Origin: Platanthera guangdongensis
Lineage: Eukaryota; Streptophyta; Magnoliopsida; Asparagales; Orchidaceae
DNA length: 64,000 bases
Direction of reading: 5' to 3'
NCBI GenBank assembly: GCA_039583875.1
Contig: CM077151.1
Location: 28,472,390-28,536,389, forward strand
Shown here: in pieces, positions 54,286 through 64,000 of the stretch
Layout: every line of letters starts with the position of its first letter
Numbering within the stretch: the first letter of the stretch is position 1
Program-made: the position numbers and the translations under genes
The notes under the pieces: model-generated
Databases searched by the model: none
What the model was told of the DNA's origin: nothing
What the model saw: only the letters and a program-made list of their open reading frames with translations

Positions 54286-57200
54286 TCAAGCTGGAGCATA
54301 TATATCAACCATGCCCAGCTTGTCGCAAACATGCAGAAACGAGGCGGAAACTGGCTTGGTGAAGATGTCAGCCAGCTCTTTATCAGACGTGACAAAAGGA
54401 GTGCAAATCTGTTCTTTTAAAATCTCTTCACGAATGAAATGGCAGTCGACCTCAATGTGCTTGGTTCTTTCATGGAATACCGGATTTTTGGAGATGTATA
54501 TGGCGGCCTTGTTATCACAGAACATAGGTAGAGGATGGTTGTACACCTCTCCTAAGTCTAGCATGAGAGCCCGCAGCCATTTTAATTCACAAGTGGTTGA
54601 CGCCATACTGCGATACTCAGCTTCTACACTGGACCTGGAGACAACAGACTGCTTCTTGCTCTTCCAGCTCACCAGATTTCCCCCAACAAATGTGCAAAAT
54701 CCTGAGGTTGACTTGCGATCCCCTTTGTCATCAGCATAACTTGCATCTGAGTAGGCTTCAATCCTCAGATGACCATTCTTCTGAAAAAGTAGGCCTTTCC
54801 CAGGCGCTGCTTTGACATACTCCAAGATCCGCAAGGCGGACTGTAGATGACACTCCCTAGGCGCTTGCATGAACTGACTCACCTTACCTACAGCATAGGA
54901 AATGTCGGGTCTGGTCACTGTGAGGTATATGAGCTTACCAACCAGACGCCTGTACCGCGAACTATCTGAAAGAGGAGGCGAATCATCTGTCCAGGTTTTG
55001 TCCTCCCCAGTAGCCATGGGGCATCGGGCAGGTTTTGCTCCAGTCAATCCTGCCTCTTTTAGAAGATCAAGGGCATACTTACGCTGAGAGAGAACTAAGG
55101 AGTCGGGCTTCCGAGAGATTTCGATCCCCATGAAGTACTTTGGAGAGCCCATATCTTTAGTGATGAGATGTTGGCGAAGATGTCGCTTTGTCAGGGCTAC
55201 CCCTTCCTGGTCATCGCCGGTGAGAAGAATATCATCGACATACACAACCAGAACAACCAGCCCAGAAGGAGTTTTACGAATAAAGAGAGAGTGATCAGCA
55301 GAGCTTCGCACAAAACCAACAGCCGCCACAATGCCGCTGAACTTGTCAAACCAAGCTCGAGGACTCTGCTTGAGGCCATAAATCGCCTTCTGCAATCGGC
55401 ATACCCGTGTCTCCCCCTGAGCAACATACCCAGGAGGTTGCTCCATGTAAACGGCCTCGTGAAGGTCAGCATAAAGGAAGGCATTCTTGACGTCCAGCTG
55501 AGAGATCGGCCAATCTCGATTGACGGCCACAGAGAGAAGGACCCGGATAGTGCTGAGACGAGCCACGGGGGAGAAGGTGTCAAAGTAATCAACCCCATAA
55601 GTCTGAGTAAAGCCCTTAGCAACCAGGCGAGCCTTATAGCGATCCACAGTGTCGTCGGGGCCAAATTTGACCACAAAGACCCAGCGACAGCCAACAACAT
55701 CAGTACCAAAGGGAGGGGGAACAAGAGTCCATGTACCCCGCTCCGTGAGGGTCGCCATTTCCTCATCCATGGCCAGCTTCCAATGGGGAATCGCAAGGGC
55801 TTCCTGATAGGAACGAGGCGTGGCAGTAGCAGAGATAGCCAGCGCAAAGGCCCGGCGAGAAGGTGTAAGACGATCATAGGAAACAACAGCAGCCAGGGGG
55901 TGAAGGGTACATGTCCGCACCCCTTTTCGAAGCGCCACAGGGAGATCCAGGTCGGCAGCCCCCTCGGGATCCGGAGCGTCCGTGGCAGAGAGAGCTGGCC
56001 CGGGAGAAGAGAGCGACGGCGGCATAGAGGGTGGAGAGGGAGGTGGAGAAGGGGGGGAGAGAGGAGGAGCGAGAGGAGGAGACGGAGAGGGAGGAGGAGG
56101 GGGTATCGCGGTAGGAGATAAGGGAACGAAGGGAATAGTAGGAGAGTCAGAAGGTGGGGAAGGAGAGGAGGAGGGAGCCGAGAAGTAGGAGGCATTCTCG
56201 AAGAAGGTAACGTCAGCAGAGACGAACTGCTGACGAAGAACAGGGTTAAAGCAACAATAGCCTTTCTGAGTGGTGGAGTACCCCAGAAAGACACATTTGG
56301 TGGAGCGGGGGGAAAGCTTGTCACGGGTGGCAGATGGCGTATGGACAAAGGCAGTGCAGCCAAAGATGCGGAGAGGGAGAGGAAAGGGCTCCTTGTCCGG
56401 ATAGAGAATGGAGAAGGGTGTTTTCCCGCGGAGAAGGGTGGATGGAAGACGATTGATGAGGTAGCAGGCAAGGAGAACGGCATAGCCCCAATACGAGCGA
56501 GGGACATGCATCTGGGTCATTAAAGTGCGTGCCAAATCGAGGAGGTGACGGTTTTTGCGTTCCGCCACCCCATTTTGTTGGGAGGTGTAAACACAGCTAG
56601 TCTGATGAATAATGTCATGTTGCACACAAAAAGAAGTAAAAGCATGACTTAGATATTCCTTAGCATTATCAGAACGAAGAGTTTTAATACAAAGATTGAA
56701 CTGATTTTTAATCAACTGATAAAAGGATATCCATACATCTAAAAGTTCAGAGCGATCTCGGAGGAGATATACCCAAGTACAACGAGAAAAATCATCTATA
56801 AAGGTTACAAAATAAGAACTACCCCGACCAATGGTGAGGGTAGGAGCAGGTCCCCAGATATAAGAGTGGACAAGATCAAAAGGACGAGTAGAGCCCCGTC
56901 CGAGCTTCGGCGGGAAGGAGGAACGGTGATGCTTGCCGAGTTGACAGGCGTCGCATTGGAGAGGAGCACTGGATGGAAGGAGGTGCGGCAGAAGCTGATG
57001 TAGTATACGGGATGGAGGATGACCGAGACGGAGATGCCACTGCAGAAGATCCGTACAGGAAGAGGAGAAGGCAGATAAGGCGGAAACATTGTCGAGGAAG
57101 TAGAGGCCGCCGCTCTCAGTCCCAGTAGCAATCGTCCGGTGGGAGCTCGGATCCTGAAAAGAACAAGAAGTTGGTGTAAAGGTCACAGAACACTGAAGCT

Positions 57201-58334
57201 GTTTACATAAAAAGGTAACAGACAACAGATTGCACGGAAACTTGGGCACATAGAGAGTGTCCGCTAGGCTTAGTGAGGGAGTAACATGAACCACACCCGT
57301 CCCATGAACCGGGGAGGGAGAACCATCCGCAATTAGGACCGGGGGCAACCGATCATGATGTTCGAGCAAGGAGAAGCACTGAGGGTTGCCCGTCATGTGA
57401 TTAGTGGCACCAGAGTCGATAAGCCATTTACCTTGAGTCACCACGTGGGCACTACCTGAAGAAGTCACAACAGAGGCAGATGGCTTGGAAGAGTCACTGG
57501 AGGGGCGAAGATGAGGATGCTTTGTCCAGCAGCGTTCGAAAGTATGGCCGGTGCGGCCACAATGAGAACAGATGTAGCGGGAAGAAGCACGGCCGCCGGT
57601 CTGATGACCGCGACTACCAGAGCCACTGCGCTGAGCCTGATGAGAATAGTGGTCTGGTGGGGGAGAAGGAGCGGGCAATAGCGGGCGCTGAAGCAGAGAG
57701 GTAACAGCAGCGATGCTGGCAGCGGTGGCATCTAAAGTGGGAGATTCAGCCTCACCCAGAATTTGCTGGCGGATCATGTCATAAGTATCGGGAAGCCGGA
57801 GCAGATAACACACGACCAGAAGCTCCTGGAAGTGCTTGTGTTGTTGAGCCAAATCCGCAGAAAAAGGACGATTCTGAAGAATCTCAGCCCCAAGAGCCTG
57901 GACCTGTTGGTAGGCAGCAGCAGGAGACAAGGTGGGACGGGCAAAGAGGTCCGCATACAACGTATAGATGCGGGAAGTCTGAGCCCCTTTGGAGTACAAA
58001 GCGGCAAGATGAAGCCAAGCGGCCTTGACCGTCTCATCATGACGTATGACGGGAAGGCACTCATCAGAAAGACTGTTCGCAAGCCAAGTACGTACAAGCG
58101 CGTCACTGGCATCCCAGTCATCAAAGAGAGGTGAAGTGATAGGAGGTGGGTCATCAACGAGGTGGTGGCGTTTGCGTTGTGAGCGAAGAAGAAAGGTGAA
58201 AGAGACGCTCCAATCCGGGTAGTTGGAGCCAACAAGTTGGAAACGGTCCCAAGGTTCCCGGAAGGAGTAGGGGGAAGAGGTGGAGCCGGATTGGCAACAG
58301 GGGTGGTGGCAGTAGAGGCATCAGAAAAAGCCAT
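54286..58334 (-). CDS. Copia G gag-pol polyprotein (nearly intact; one frameshift near the N-terminus)
   Basis: The main frame is open from 58320 to the TGA at 54286-54288. Gag: REPWDRF and NYPDWSVSF near 58255-58200, then a CCHC knuckle (CSHCGRTGHTFERC) near 57570-57530. Protease: WLIDSGATNHM near 57425. Pre-integrase: LRLGHPPSRIL near 57020. Integrase: FIDDFSRC near 56800, RSDNAKEY near 56675, QQNGVAERKN near 56570. Reverse transcriptase: MDEEMATL at about 55770, YVDDI at 55242-55228. RNase H: AYSDASYADD near 54740, ending with ADIFTKP near 54365. The only suitable ATG (58334, MAFSDAS...) lies in another frame, so a small indel in the Pro-rich stretch near 58280 must separate them. All catalytic motifs are present. 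Whether the frameshift is real, bypassed or a sequence error is open. Confidence 0.92.
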
Positions 58335-58791
58335 AGCAGCGGGAAACAAGAGAAGCCGGGCGGTTAGGATACAACCCGCACGGATAGGAAGAAAAGCTGC
58401 AGCGGTCTCGAGGGTAGAAACCAGCGGCCAGAAAAGCCACGACCAAACCGCAGACGCAAGCAGAGGGGAAGAAGTCAAGCGGCTAGAGGACAAGCCGCAC
58501 GAACAGGAGCAGGGACAAAAAACAGGTCGCTGCGATAGGAGGCGGCGGGTAGGTAACAATCCGCGCAAAGAAAGAAGGGCGGCAGCGGTCTCAAGGGACT
58601 AAATCCAGCGGCCAGAAAGGCCACGACCTAGCTGCAGACACAAGCAGAGGGGAAGAGGGCGAACGGCTAGAGGACAGGCCGTGCGAACAGAAGAGGGCGA
58701 CCGGCTAGAGAACAGGCCGCGCGAATAGAAAGCAAACCGGCACAACAAGCCGGGCAGACAGCAAGACACAGAATCAGGAGGAGTAGATCGA
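58335..58791 (-). repeat. Leader of copia G with a 183-bp tandem duplication
   Basis: Two diverged copies begin at 58401 and 58584 (AGCGGTCTC, later CCAGCGGCCAGAAA and GCAGAGGGGAAGA). CCGGGCGGT, CCGCACG and CGGCTAGAG motifs recur through the leader, the same motif class as in the LTR and in the leaders of A, B and D. Confidence 0.8.
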
Positions 58792-58805
58792 GTCCTCTGA
58801 TACCA
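58792..58805 (-). promoter_or_regulatory. Primer-binding site of copia G
   Basis: Minus strand TGGTATCAGAGGAC directly after the 5' LTR end. Confidence 0.95.
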
Positions 58806-59168
58806 TGTTAGAAAGCAGTAAAAAGAGAGAACAAGCAGAATAACTTTTGAATAATTGAAATTTTATTATCCAAAAATGATATCTATTACAAAGGTATGCC
58901 CTCCCTTATATAGAATGGAGGAGAGAAGAGAGAATACAAATAAGAGATGTGGGACTAAAAAATACAAGTTAAGCGGACTGTACAAGGTAAAACCGCACAA
59001 GCCGCGCGGTTAGACAGAAGGGCTAACCGCACGGCTTACCATAAGAGAAGCAGATAGGTCGCCGATGAAGATCGCTAGACCGCCCGGTTAACAAGCCGAA
59101 GAGTCAAGCCGCCAGACCGCGCGGTCTCCAACCCGCCAAGACAGACCGCCCGGTCTCCAACTTTAACA
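58806..59168 (-). repeat. 5' LTR of copia G (363 bp) with TATA box
   Basis: Identical by eye to 53916-54278. On the minus strand CTATATAAGGG at about 58919-58909 is the promoter. The CCGCGCGGT-type motif cluster (58973-59160) lies upstream of it, in the U3 enhancer position. Confidence 0.97.
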
Positions 59169-60140
59169 ACCTCTCAAATTGGTAAAAAATCACGTGACCG
59201 GATCTGTGACAGTCAAAATTCACTATTTTTTGGTTGTTACAGCTTGTTTGTGAAGTCAAGGGTGACAGACGACCTCTCGTTACAACTTTGAGGTGAGAGA
59301 ACACTTGACACATAGCGGACGACAGGCCGTCATGCCGAGAGTTGTTACAAATTGCGCTTCGCGCTGGCGGTCTTCGGATAATGACTTGTTGATTCTGGAT
59401 GGGGGCGGAGCACCTGGACTTGTAGATGCAGGGGCCGCTTGGAACTTGAACGATTTGTCTCCGTCGGATGGCTTGGACTTGACCCGCCTATATCTCGAGT
59501 GCGGCTCGGTGCGTCTCGGGTGTGGCTCGGAGGCTGCTCGCTGGGGGAATTCAACAAAGCTTCAATCTGCGGAAGAAGAAGACTCAGAAGAGAAAAGTGA
59601 AAAATGAGGAGGCCTAGGGCTCCCTTTATAGGCTTCGGGTGGTGGTTATGGTGGTTACGCGGCTATCCGCATGCCATAACCACCATCATAATTGCATTTA
59701 GTATAGTTTTAATGTGCGTATTCCACTACTTGGAGACCACTTAAATAAACTATATAAAAATATTAATTAAATCCTCCCCCACTAACCCGATGGTTAGTGG
59801 GTGGTCACGCGTAAATCAGACGGTCGGGGATGTTTCCCGACGATCGGACAATTAGAGCACGGCTTCGCGGGCGGCACCTGCCCAGTCGGGTGTGCATTTA
59901 TTATTTCAAACACTGCCTAAACAACTATGCATACTATTTCCGCAGAAGGAGCAGGTGTGGGCACATCAGCTGGTGTCGCACTATCAATAGAACGTTGGGG
60001 TTCAGACTGCCCGCACCACTTCTAGTCACCTATACATATAAATTACACTATTTAACGACTACTCAAAAGGCAAACAACTATTTTAGGAACGCTCAGGTTA
60101 CTCAAACACGTGTATTTTCATTCCTAAGTGGACATTCTTG

Positions 60141-61617
60141 AGTCTCATTTATATTGGCAACTGGATCTTAAGATTACATGCCAGTTCAGAACTCTTGCAT
60201 CAACAGCGATGACACCAAAGGATCGGCGATGAACTAGGTTTAGATCTTGATCGACTGAGATAGGCAGTAGAAAACATGCCAGTTCAAAACTCATGCTAGA
60301 ATCAGCAAGAATATTCCTCAAGTTGGAAGAGAAATCTTGCGAAGATCGGAGCAGATCACCATTTATTTCCTCTAGGCGGCTCCACACGAGAAGCAACAAC
60401 AAGGATTTACTTCTCTTTCGATCAAAACCAGCGGTTGTATTCCTTTCTTTTCTCACGGGCTGATCAACAACAATGGTCGTATAGGAAAGCCCAGAACAAC
60501 CTTCTCTTTAGGCGGCGATACCCTTTCCGATCAAAACAGCCGTCAGAAATTTGTTTTTTGTTTTTTCTGTTGCGATCAAAAGAGACGAACGAGAAATCGC
60601 AGAAAACGGGAAAAATCTGAAGCGCCGAGATTCCTTCCCTTTTCCTTGTTCACGATCAAGCAGCAATGCAGGAGGCGGCCACAGGAAAAACAAAAGCTTC
60701 CTCCCGATTTGTAATCCTGAGCGATGATGTCGAACGGCGGAAACAAATATCTCCAGCGGCGGCGTAAAACTCAAGAACACTGAAACAACGTCTGCAGTTT
60801 TTTTTTTCTTTTACTCTGATGACCAGACGACTACAGGAAATTGTTCGGGGAAGAGAAGCCGGAGCCCGGGAGCAATGTCCTTCCCTTTCCGATCGATCAC
60901 CGGAAGCTACGAAAACGAACGCAGCGGTGGAGGCAGGGGGGGTTTCCTGTTTCTCGCTGCAGCGATTACGGGAGCGACAGGGGGAGAGACGGTTCCGGGT
61001 TACGGATGCACGAGCAACTGGGGGCAAAACTTCGAGATTGTGAGTGTTGCTCGAAGCATCCGGATGGGGATCAAAGTGGAATCCCCTACCTGTTGCCCCT
61101 AGGTGGGTATAAATAGGCAAATCCAAGGAGTTACTACAGGTATGGGTTAATCATGTACCCAAACTGACCCGTTAAGCCTCTGAACCCATTATTTATCCGA
61201 ATATACACTAACATTTGGCACATTGCACCCCAAGTTTTAAAGTTTGACACTTTGCACCTTTCAATTGAATTTGGAGTTTTAGAGGGTGCATTTGGGGTTT
61301 TAAAATAAATGATTTTAATAAAATGATGGTGCATTTGGGGTTTTAGAGGGTGCAAAGTTTCAAGGATTCAATATGAGGGTGCAATGTGCCAAACACCCTC
61401 AATTGGAGGGTGTTAGGTGCCAAAAACCCTAATTGTTCAATATTTTTAAAAATAATATTTTTAAACTAAAAAAACACAAAATATAATTTAAAAAAATTTG
61501 TCGAAACCACCCAGTATCCGATCACAACGGGGCGACTAAATCTAAACTAAGTCGGAGAGGACCTCAAAGGATTGACACTTAAGCACGGAACCCTCATGCA
61601 CTGCCTGATAGTGCCCA
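60141..61617. repeat. Tandem array, copy 3 (first 1477 bp; interrupted by the LTR at 61618)
   Basis: Aligns with the first 1.48 kb of copies 1 and 2 up to CTGATAGTGCCCA. The break coincides exactly with the TG end of an LTR, so the rest of the copy is expected beyond the inserted element, right of the window. Confidence 0.85.
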
Positions 61618-62540
61618 TGAAAGATATGGTACCTAAACACCTAGAGGGGGGGTGAATAGGTGACCTAAACCTTTTTAAAACTTTGTTGGCAGCACAACAA
61701 TTATTTCACAGATTACTACAGCAACAATTATTACAGCAATCATACAGAAATCAAACAATTAATCCACAGCACAGCACAGCACACCACAGCAGACACACTA
61801 ATTTATAGTGGTTCCCCAAGCTCTAGTTGGGTACAGACATCCACTTTCCCCCTTAGCCGCCTACTTCTCACAAAGCAGTGTACTAGATTCGCATAAGCCA
61901 CCAAGCCTACATCTCGCCCACTAATGCTCAGAACCAAACTCACCAGGTCCTACCTCAGGCCAAAGCCTTACACTCAGCCAAAAGGCCTACACTCAGCCAC
62001 CCAGCCTACACTCAGCCAATTAAGGCCTACACTCAGAGTTCTTCAACTCCTACACTCAGGCAACCAAGCCCTACCCTCAGCCTTTATAAAATAGGCTTAC
62101 AATTCTCTCAGATCCAATGGATCCTACAAGTTAAAATAGAAAGTACAATAGTTAACTCTACAACTCAGAAAATAGGAGAGGAGTTGAGAGATTCTTGAAG
62201 AGTTCTTGGAAGAACTCAGTTAGACCAAACTGACTTAGCTTCCTTCAAAGCTTCTTGATTAGAACTGAATTAGTCTGAATCTTCTGCAGTTGTTCCTTGA
62301 CCTCTGCTTCTTGAAATCCAGATGACTCTGAATTCTTCTTCTCAGCCTTAGTTCCAAAGACTGAATACTTGGTTGGAGCTCTCTCTCTCCAACTTCTTAG
62401 ATCTACTGATGCACAGCAAGATCTTCTTGTGTTGATACTCAATATACCACTTTTACAAAGATCTGAACTCTCTCTGTAAAAACTTTTTCAACCACTTCTA
62501 TATTATTTCAACAATCAACTTTATCTGTAAACTATGGGTG

Positions 62541-62553
62541 CCTATTTATAGGC
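62541..62553 (-). promoter_or_regulatory. TATA box of the 2.1-kb LTR
   Basis: Minus strand GCCTATAAATAGG, a strong plant TATA context, about 150 bp downstream (in transcription sense) of the palindrome array. Confidence 0.75.
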
Positions 62554-62707
62554 TTCCTTCATGGTAACTGGCTGGTCCGGTTCATAACAGACTTCTGATA
62601 TCACTGACAGTTGATGTAGACCGGCTGGATCGGCAGCTGTCTTGTCAACCAGTCACTTCTTGAAATTCCTCTAACTGTCAGATAGTGTCGAGACTTTCTG
62701 TTCTTAA

Positions 62708-63618
62708 GTGTCGACACTTATAGGCCAAGTGTCGACACATGTTGTGTAAGTGTCGACACAAGTCTACAAGGTGTCGACACAATTTCTTGTATGTCTCGAC
62801 ACAGTTTCTTCTGCATGTGTCGACACTGAAATTGAGTGTCGACACAAGTACTTGTACTTCATTCTGCAACTGTATTCTTCTAAGTGTCGATACAACTCCT
62901 TTGTGTCGACACAACTTTATGTGTTGAAACTGTCAAGTGTCGACACTGCTTCTTGGTGTCGACACAAGTCTTCACTTTTGTTTCTTCAGCTGAGTGTCGA
63001 CACATTCCTTTAGTGTCGACACTTGTACTTAGAATATTTTGTAACTTTTCTGATCTTTGCTAAGTGTCGACACAGCTCCTTGTGTCGACACTTTCTTCAA
63101 GTGTAGAGTCTTCAACTAAGTGTCGACACATTGTGCTGAGTGTCGACACTTTCTTCAAGTGTTGACTCCTCTGGTTGTGTGTCGACACATTGTGCTGAGT
63201 GTCGACACTTACTTCAAATACTGAGTCTTTAGCTAAGTGTCGACACATTGTGCTGGGTGTCGACACTTACTTCAAGTGCTGACTCTTCTGCATAGTGTCG
63301 ACACATTGTGTTGAGTGTCGACACTTGTACTTAGATTCTGCAGACTTTTGCTGAGTGTCGACACTTACTTCAAGTGTCGACACTTTCTGGTGTTGACTCA
63401 GCTCTTCTAGGTGTCGACACTTCTGCTAAGTGTCGACACAGCTTTTCTGCATTCTTCTACACTGAGTGTCGACACAGCTCCAAGTGTCGACACTTTCTGA
63501 CTGGTGTCGACTCTTCTTCCCAGGTGTCGACACAATGACTCCAAGTGTCGACACTGCTTGTCTGGGTGTCGACACAAGCTTTCTCAAGTGTCGACACTTT
63601 CCCTCTGGGTGTCGACAC
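62708..63618. repeat. Array of 32 exact copies of the palindrome GTGTCGACAC in an LTR U3
   Basis: I count 32 perfect GTGTCGACAC in 911 bp plus several one- or two-base variants (GTGTCGATAC, TGTCTCGACAC, GTGTCGACTC). Spacers are 7-40 bp and mostly unrelated, often CTTC or TTCT-rich. Between about 63110 and 63330 a 58-59-bp higher-order unit (with CATTGTGCTGAG between two palindromes) repeats four times. Each 10-mer is its own reverse complement. Confidence 0.95.
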
Positions 63619-63761
63619 ATGGACTTAGAATTTTAGCTTCAGTCCAGTGTATTCCTAACCTGCACAAGTAACTCAAACAAACATCAAATACACTATGATG
63701 TATATCATTGAGTTAGGTGAGGCTTCTTCAAATCAGGTACATTTGACCAATGTACCCAACA

Positions 63762-64000
63762 ATCTCCCCCTATTTGGAGAAGTCATAACCCTTAATCAAT
63801 GATATACATCACTCATAATTAAAAATTATAAAATGAAGTAAAACAGATATATGACAACAGAGTTAAACTTAAACATGCAATAAAGCATACATGTATACTC
63901 ATTCAGCATTACAGAACAAACAAGAATTAGACACATTCATCAGAACAATCATGAAATTTGTTTAACAAAAACTGTTCATACATTTAATACATTTTCAATG
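63762..64000 (-). other. Polypurine tract and AT-rich 3' internal end of the same element
   Basis: AGGGGGAGAT on the minus strand at 63771-63762, then AT-rich sequence without an open frame to the window end. This is expected of the non-coding stretch before the 3' LTR in large copia elements. Confidence 0.6.

Larger units (their letters stand above)
53916..59168 (-). mobile_element. Ty1/copia retrotransposon G, full length and young, TSD ACCTC
   Basis: Length 5253 bp with two 363-bp LTRs (53916-54278 and 58806-59168) in which I see no difference. Perfect target duplication ACCTC at 53911-53915 and 59169-59173. Array copy 1 shows the empty site at 50345-50349. The gag-pol frame is open over about 1345 codons with one probable frameshift near its start. 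Primer site at 58792-58805 and polypurine tract CTCCCCCT (plus strand, 54279-54286) are intact. It is the youngest and most complete element in the window. Confidence 0.97.
51318..60140. repeat. Tandem array, copy 2 (about 3565 bp, split by copia G)
   Basis: Follows copy 1 without a spacer and aligns along its whole length with scattered single-base changes and small indels. It is interrupted at 53915 by copia G and resumes at 59174. Confidence 0.85.
61618..63761 (-). repeat. 3' LTR (2144 bp) of a minus-strand copia-type element running off the right edge
   Basis: Plus-strand ends TGAAAGATATGG...GTACCCAACA, so on the minus strand it starts TGTTGGGTACATTGG and ends CCATATCTTTCA. It is preceded on the minus strand by the polypurine tract AGGGGGAGAT (63771-63762). 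AGGGGGAGATTGTTGG is the usual 3' LTR junction of large plant copia elements of the SIRE/Maximus kind. U3 (63761 to about 62560) carries the GTGTCGACAC array, and a TATA box lies at 62553-62541. Its target duplication should be GCCCA (61613-61617), with the partner outside the window. Confidence 0.85.

Noticed and set aside
55197..56507. 436-codon minus-strand frame and the 317-codon plus-strand frame overlapping it
   Set aside because: Both are alternative frames of copia G pol; the real frame carries integrase and reverse transcriptase motifs.
57774..58568. 264-codon minus-strand frame as a complete gag
   Set aside because: Only its beginning (from ATG 58334) is plausible; after about 58280 the conserved gag sequence is in another frame.
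62708..63618. CRISPR-like array
   Set aside because: The repeat is only 10 bp and palindromic, spacers are irregular (7-40 bp) and CT-rich, and the context is a plant LTR.
62678..63620. Short open frames rich in VDT and CRH across the palindrome array
   Set aside because: By-products of the GTGTCGACAC repeat, open in several frames and without a domain.

Overview
This window is plant nuclear DNA dominated by transposable elements. Evidence for a plant: Ty1/copia and Ty3/gypsy retrotransposons primed at initiator-Met-tRNA-type sites (TGGTATCAGAG), tRNA-derived SINEs, a Harbinger-like transposon with a Myb/SANT ORF, a foldback MITE, and exons of a eukaryotic DNA-replication gene. The species cannot be named from the sequence; the expanded introns suggest an angiosperm with a repeat-rich genome.

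1-26.7 kb: a CDC6-like gene on the minus strand. Three coding exons are supported (25646-25346, 25252-25162, 7759-7539). They splice in frame into the region before and including the Walker A motif GCPGTGKT. The intron between the second and third exon is 17.4 kb, uses a GC-AG pair, and has been inflated by a stack of insertions: element C (7802-12706, TSD GAGCA), element E (12764-16853 plus 24306-24307, TSD ATAAT), element D inside E's 3' LTR (16854-24300, TSD CCTAT), a probable solo LTR F inside D (21921-24078, TSD TGTAC), and a SINE cluster. On the other side of the 221-bp exon lie copia B (plus) and copia A (minus), A apparently inserted in B's 5' LTR. A further SINE with a perfect 16-bp TSD lies upstream of the first supported exon.

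26.9-47 kb: a graveyard of older fragments. In order: a rearranged copia with inverted gag, a gypsy-type LTR scrap, a striking foldback array of SINE copies (28906-30339), a copia RNase H scrap, gypsy gag, a double-hairpin MITE (31754-32171), a gypsy LTR with PBS and gag, two decayed copias (33.96-38.0 kb), a Harbinger-like element that kept only its Myb-like gene (40913-42602), an orphan exon-like segment (42.9-43.2 kb), a TTTGTCGTGG minisatellite, and a minus-strand copia remnant (44.9-47.06 kb).

47.8-64 kb: a tandem array of a 3.56-kb unit, at least 2.4 copies visible. Copy 2 is interrupted by copia G (53916-59168, TSD ACCTC, LTRs that look identical, a nearly intact 1.3-kilocodon gag-pol). 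Copy 3 is interrupted by a 2.1-kb LTR (61618-63761) of a minus-strand element that continues off the right edge. The U3 of that LTR holds 32 exact copies of the 10-bp palindrome GTGTCGACAC upstream of a TATA box.

The most interesting signals are the GTGTCGACAC array, the foldback SINE array, the very young copia G, the recurrent GCGG-type repeats in several copia leaders and LTRs, and the CDC6 gene that keeps its reading frame across an intron packed with nested retrotransposons.
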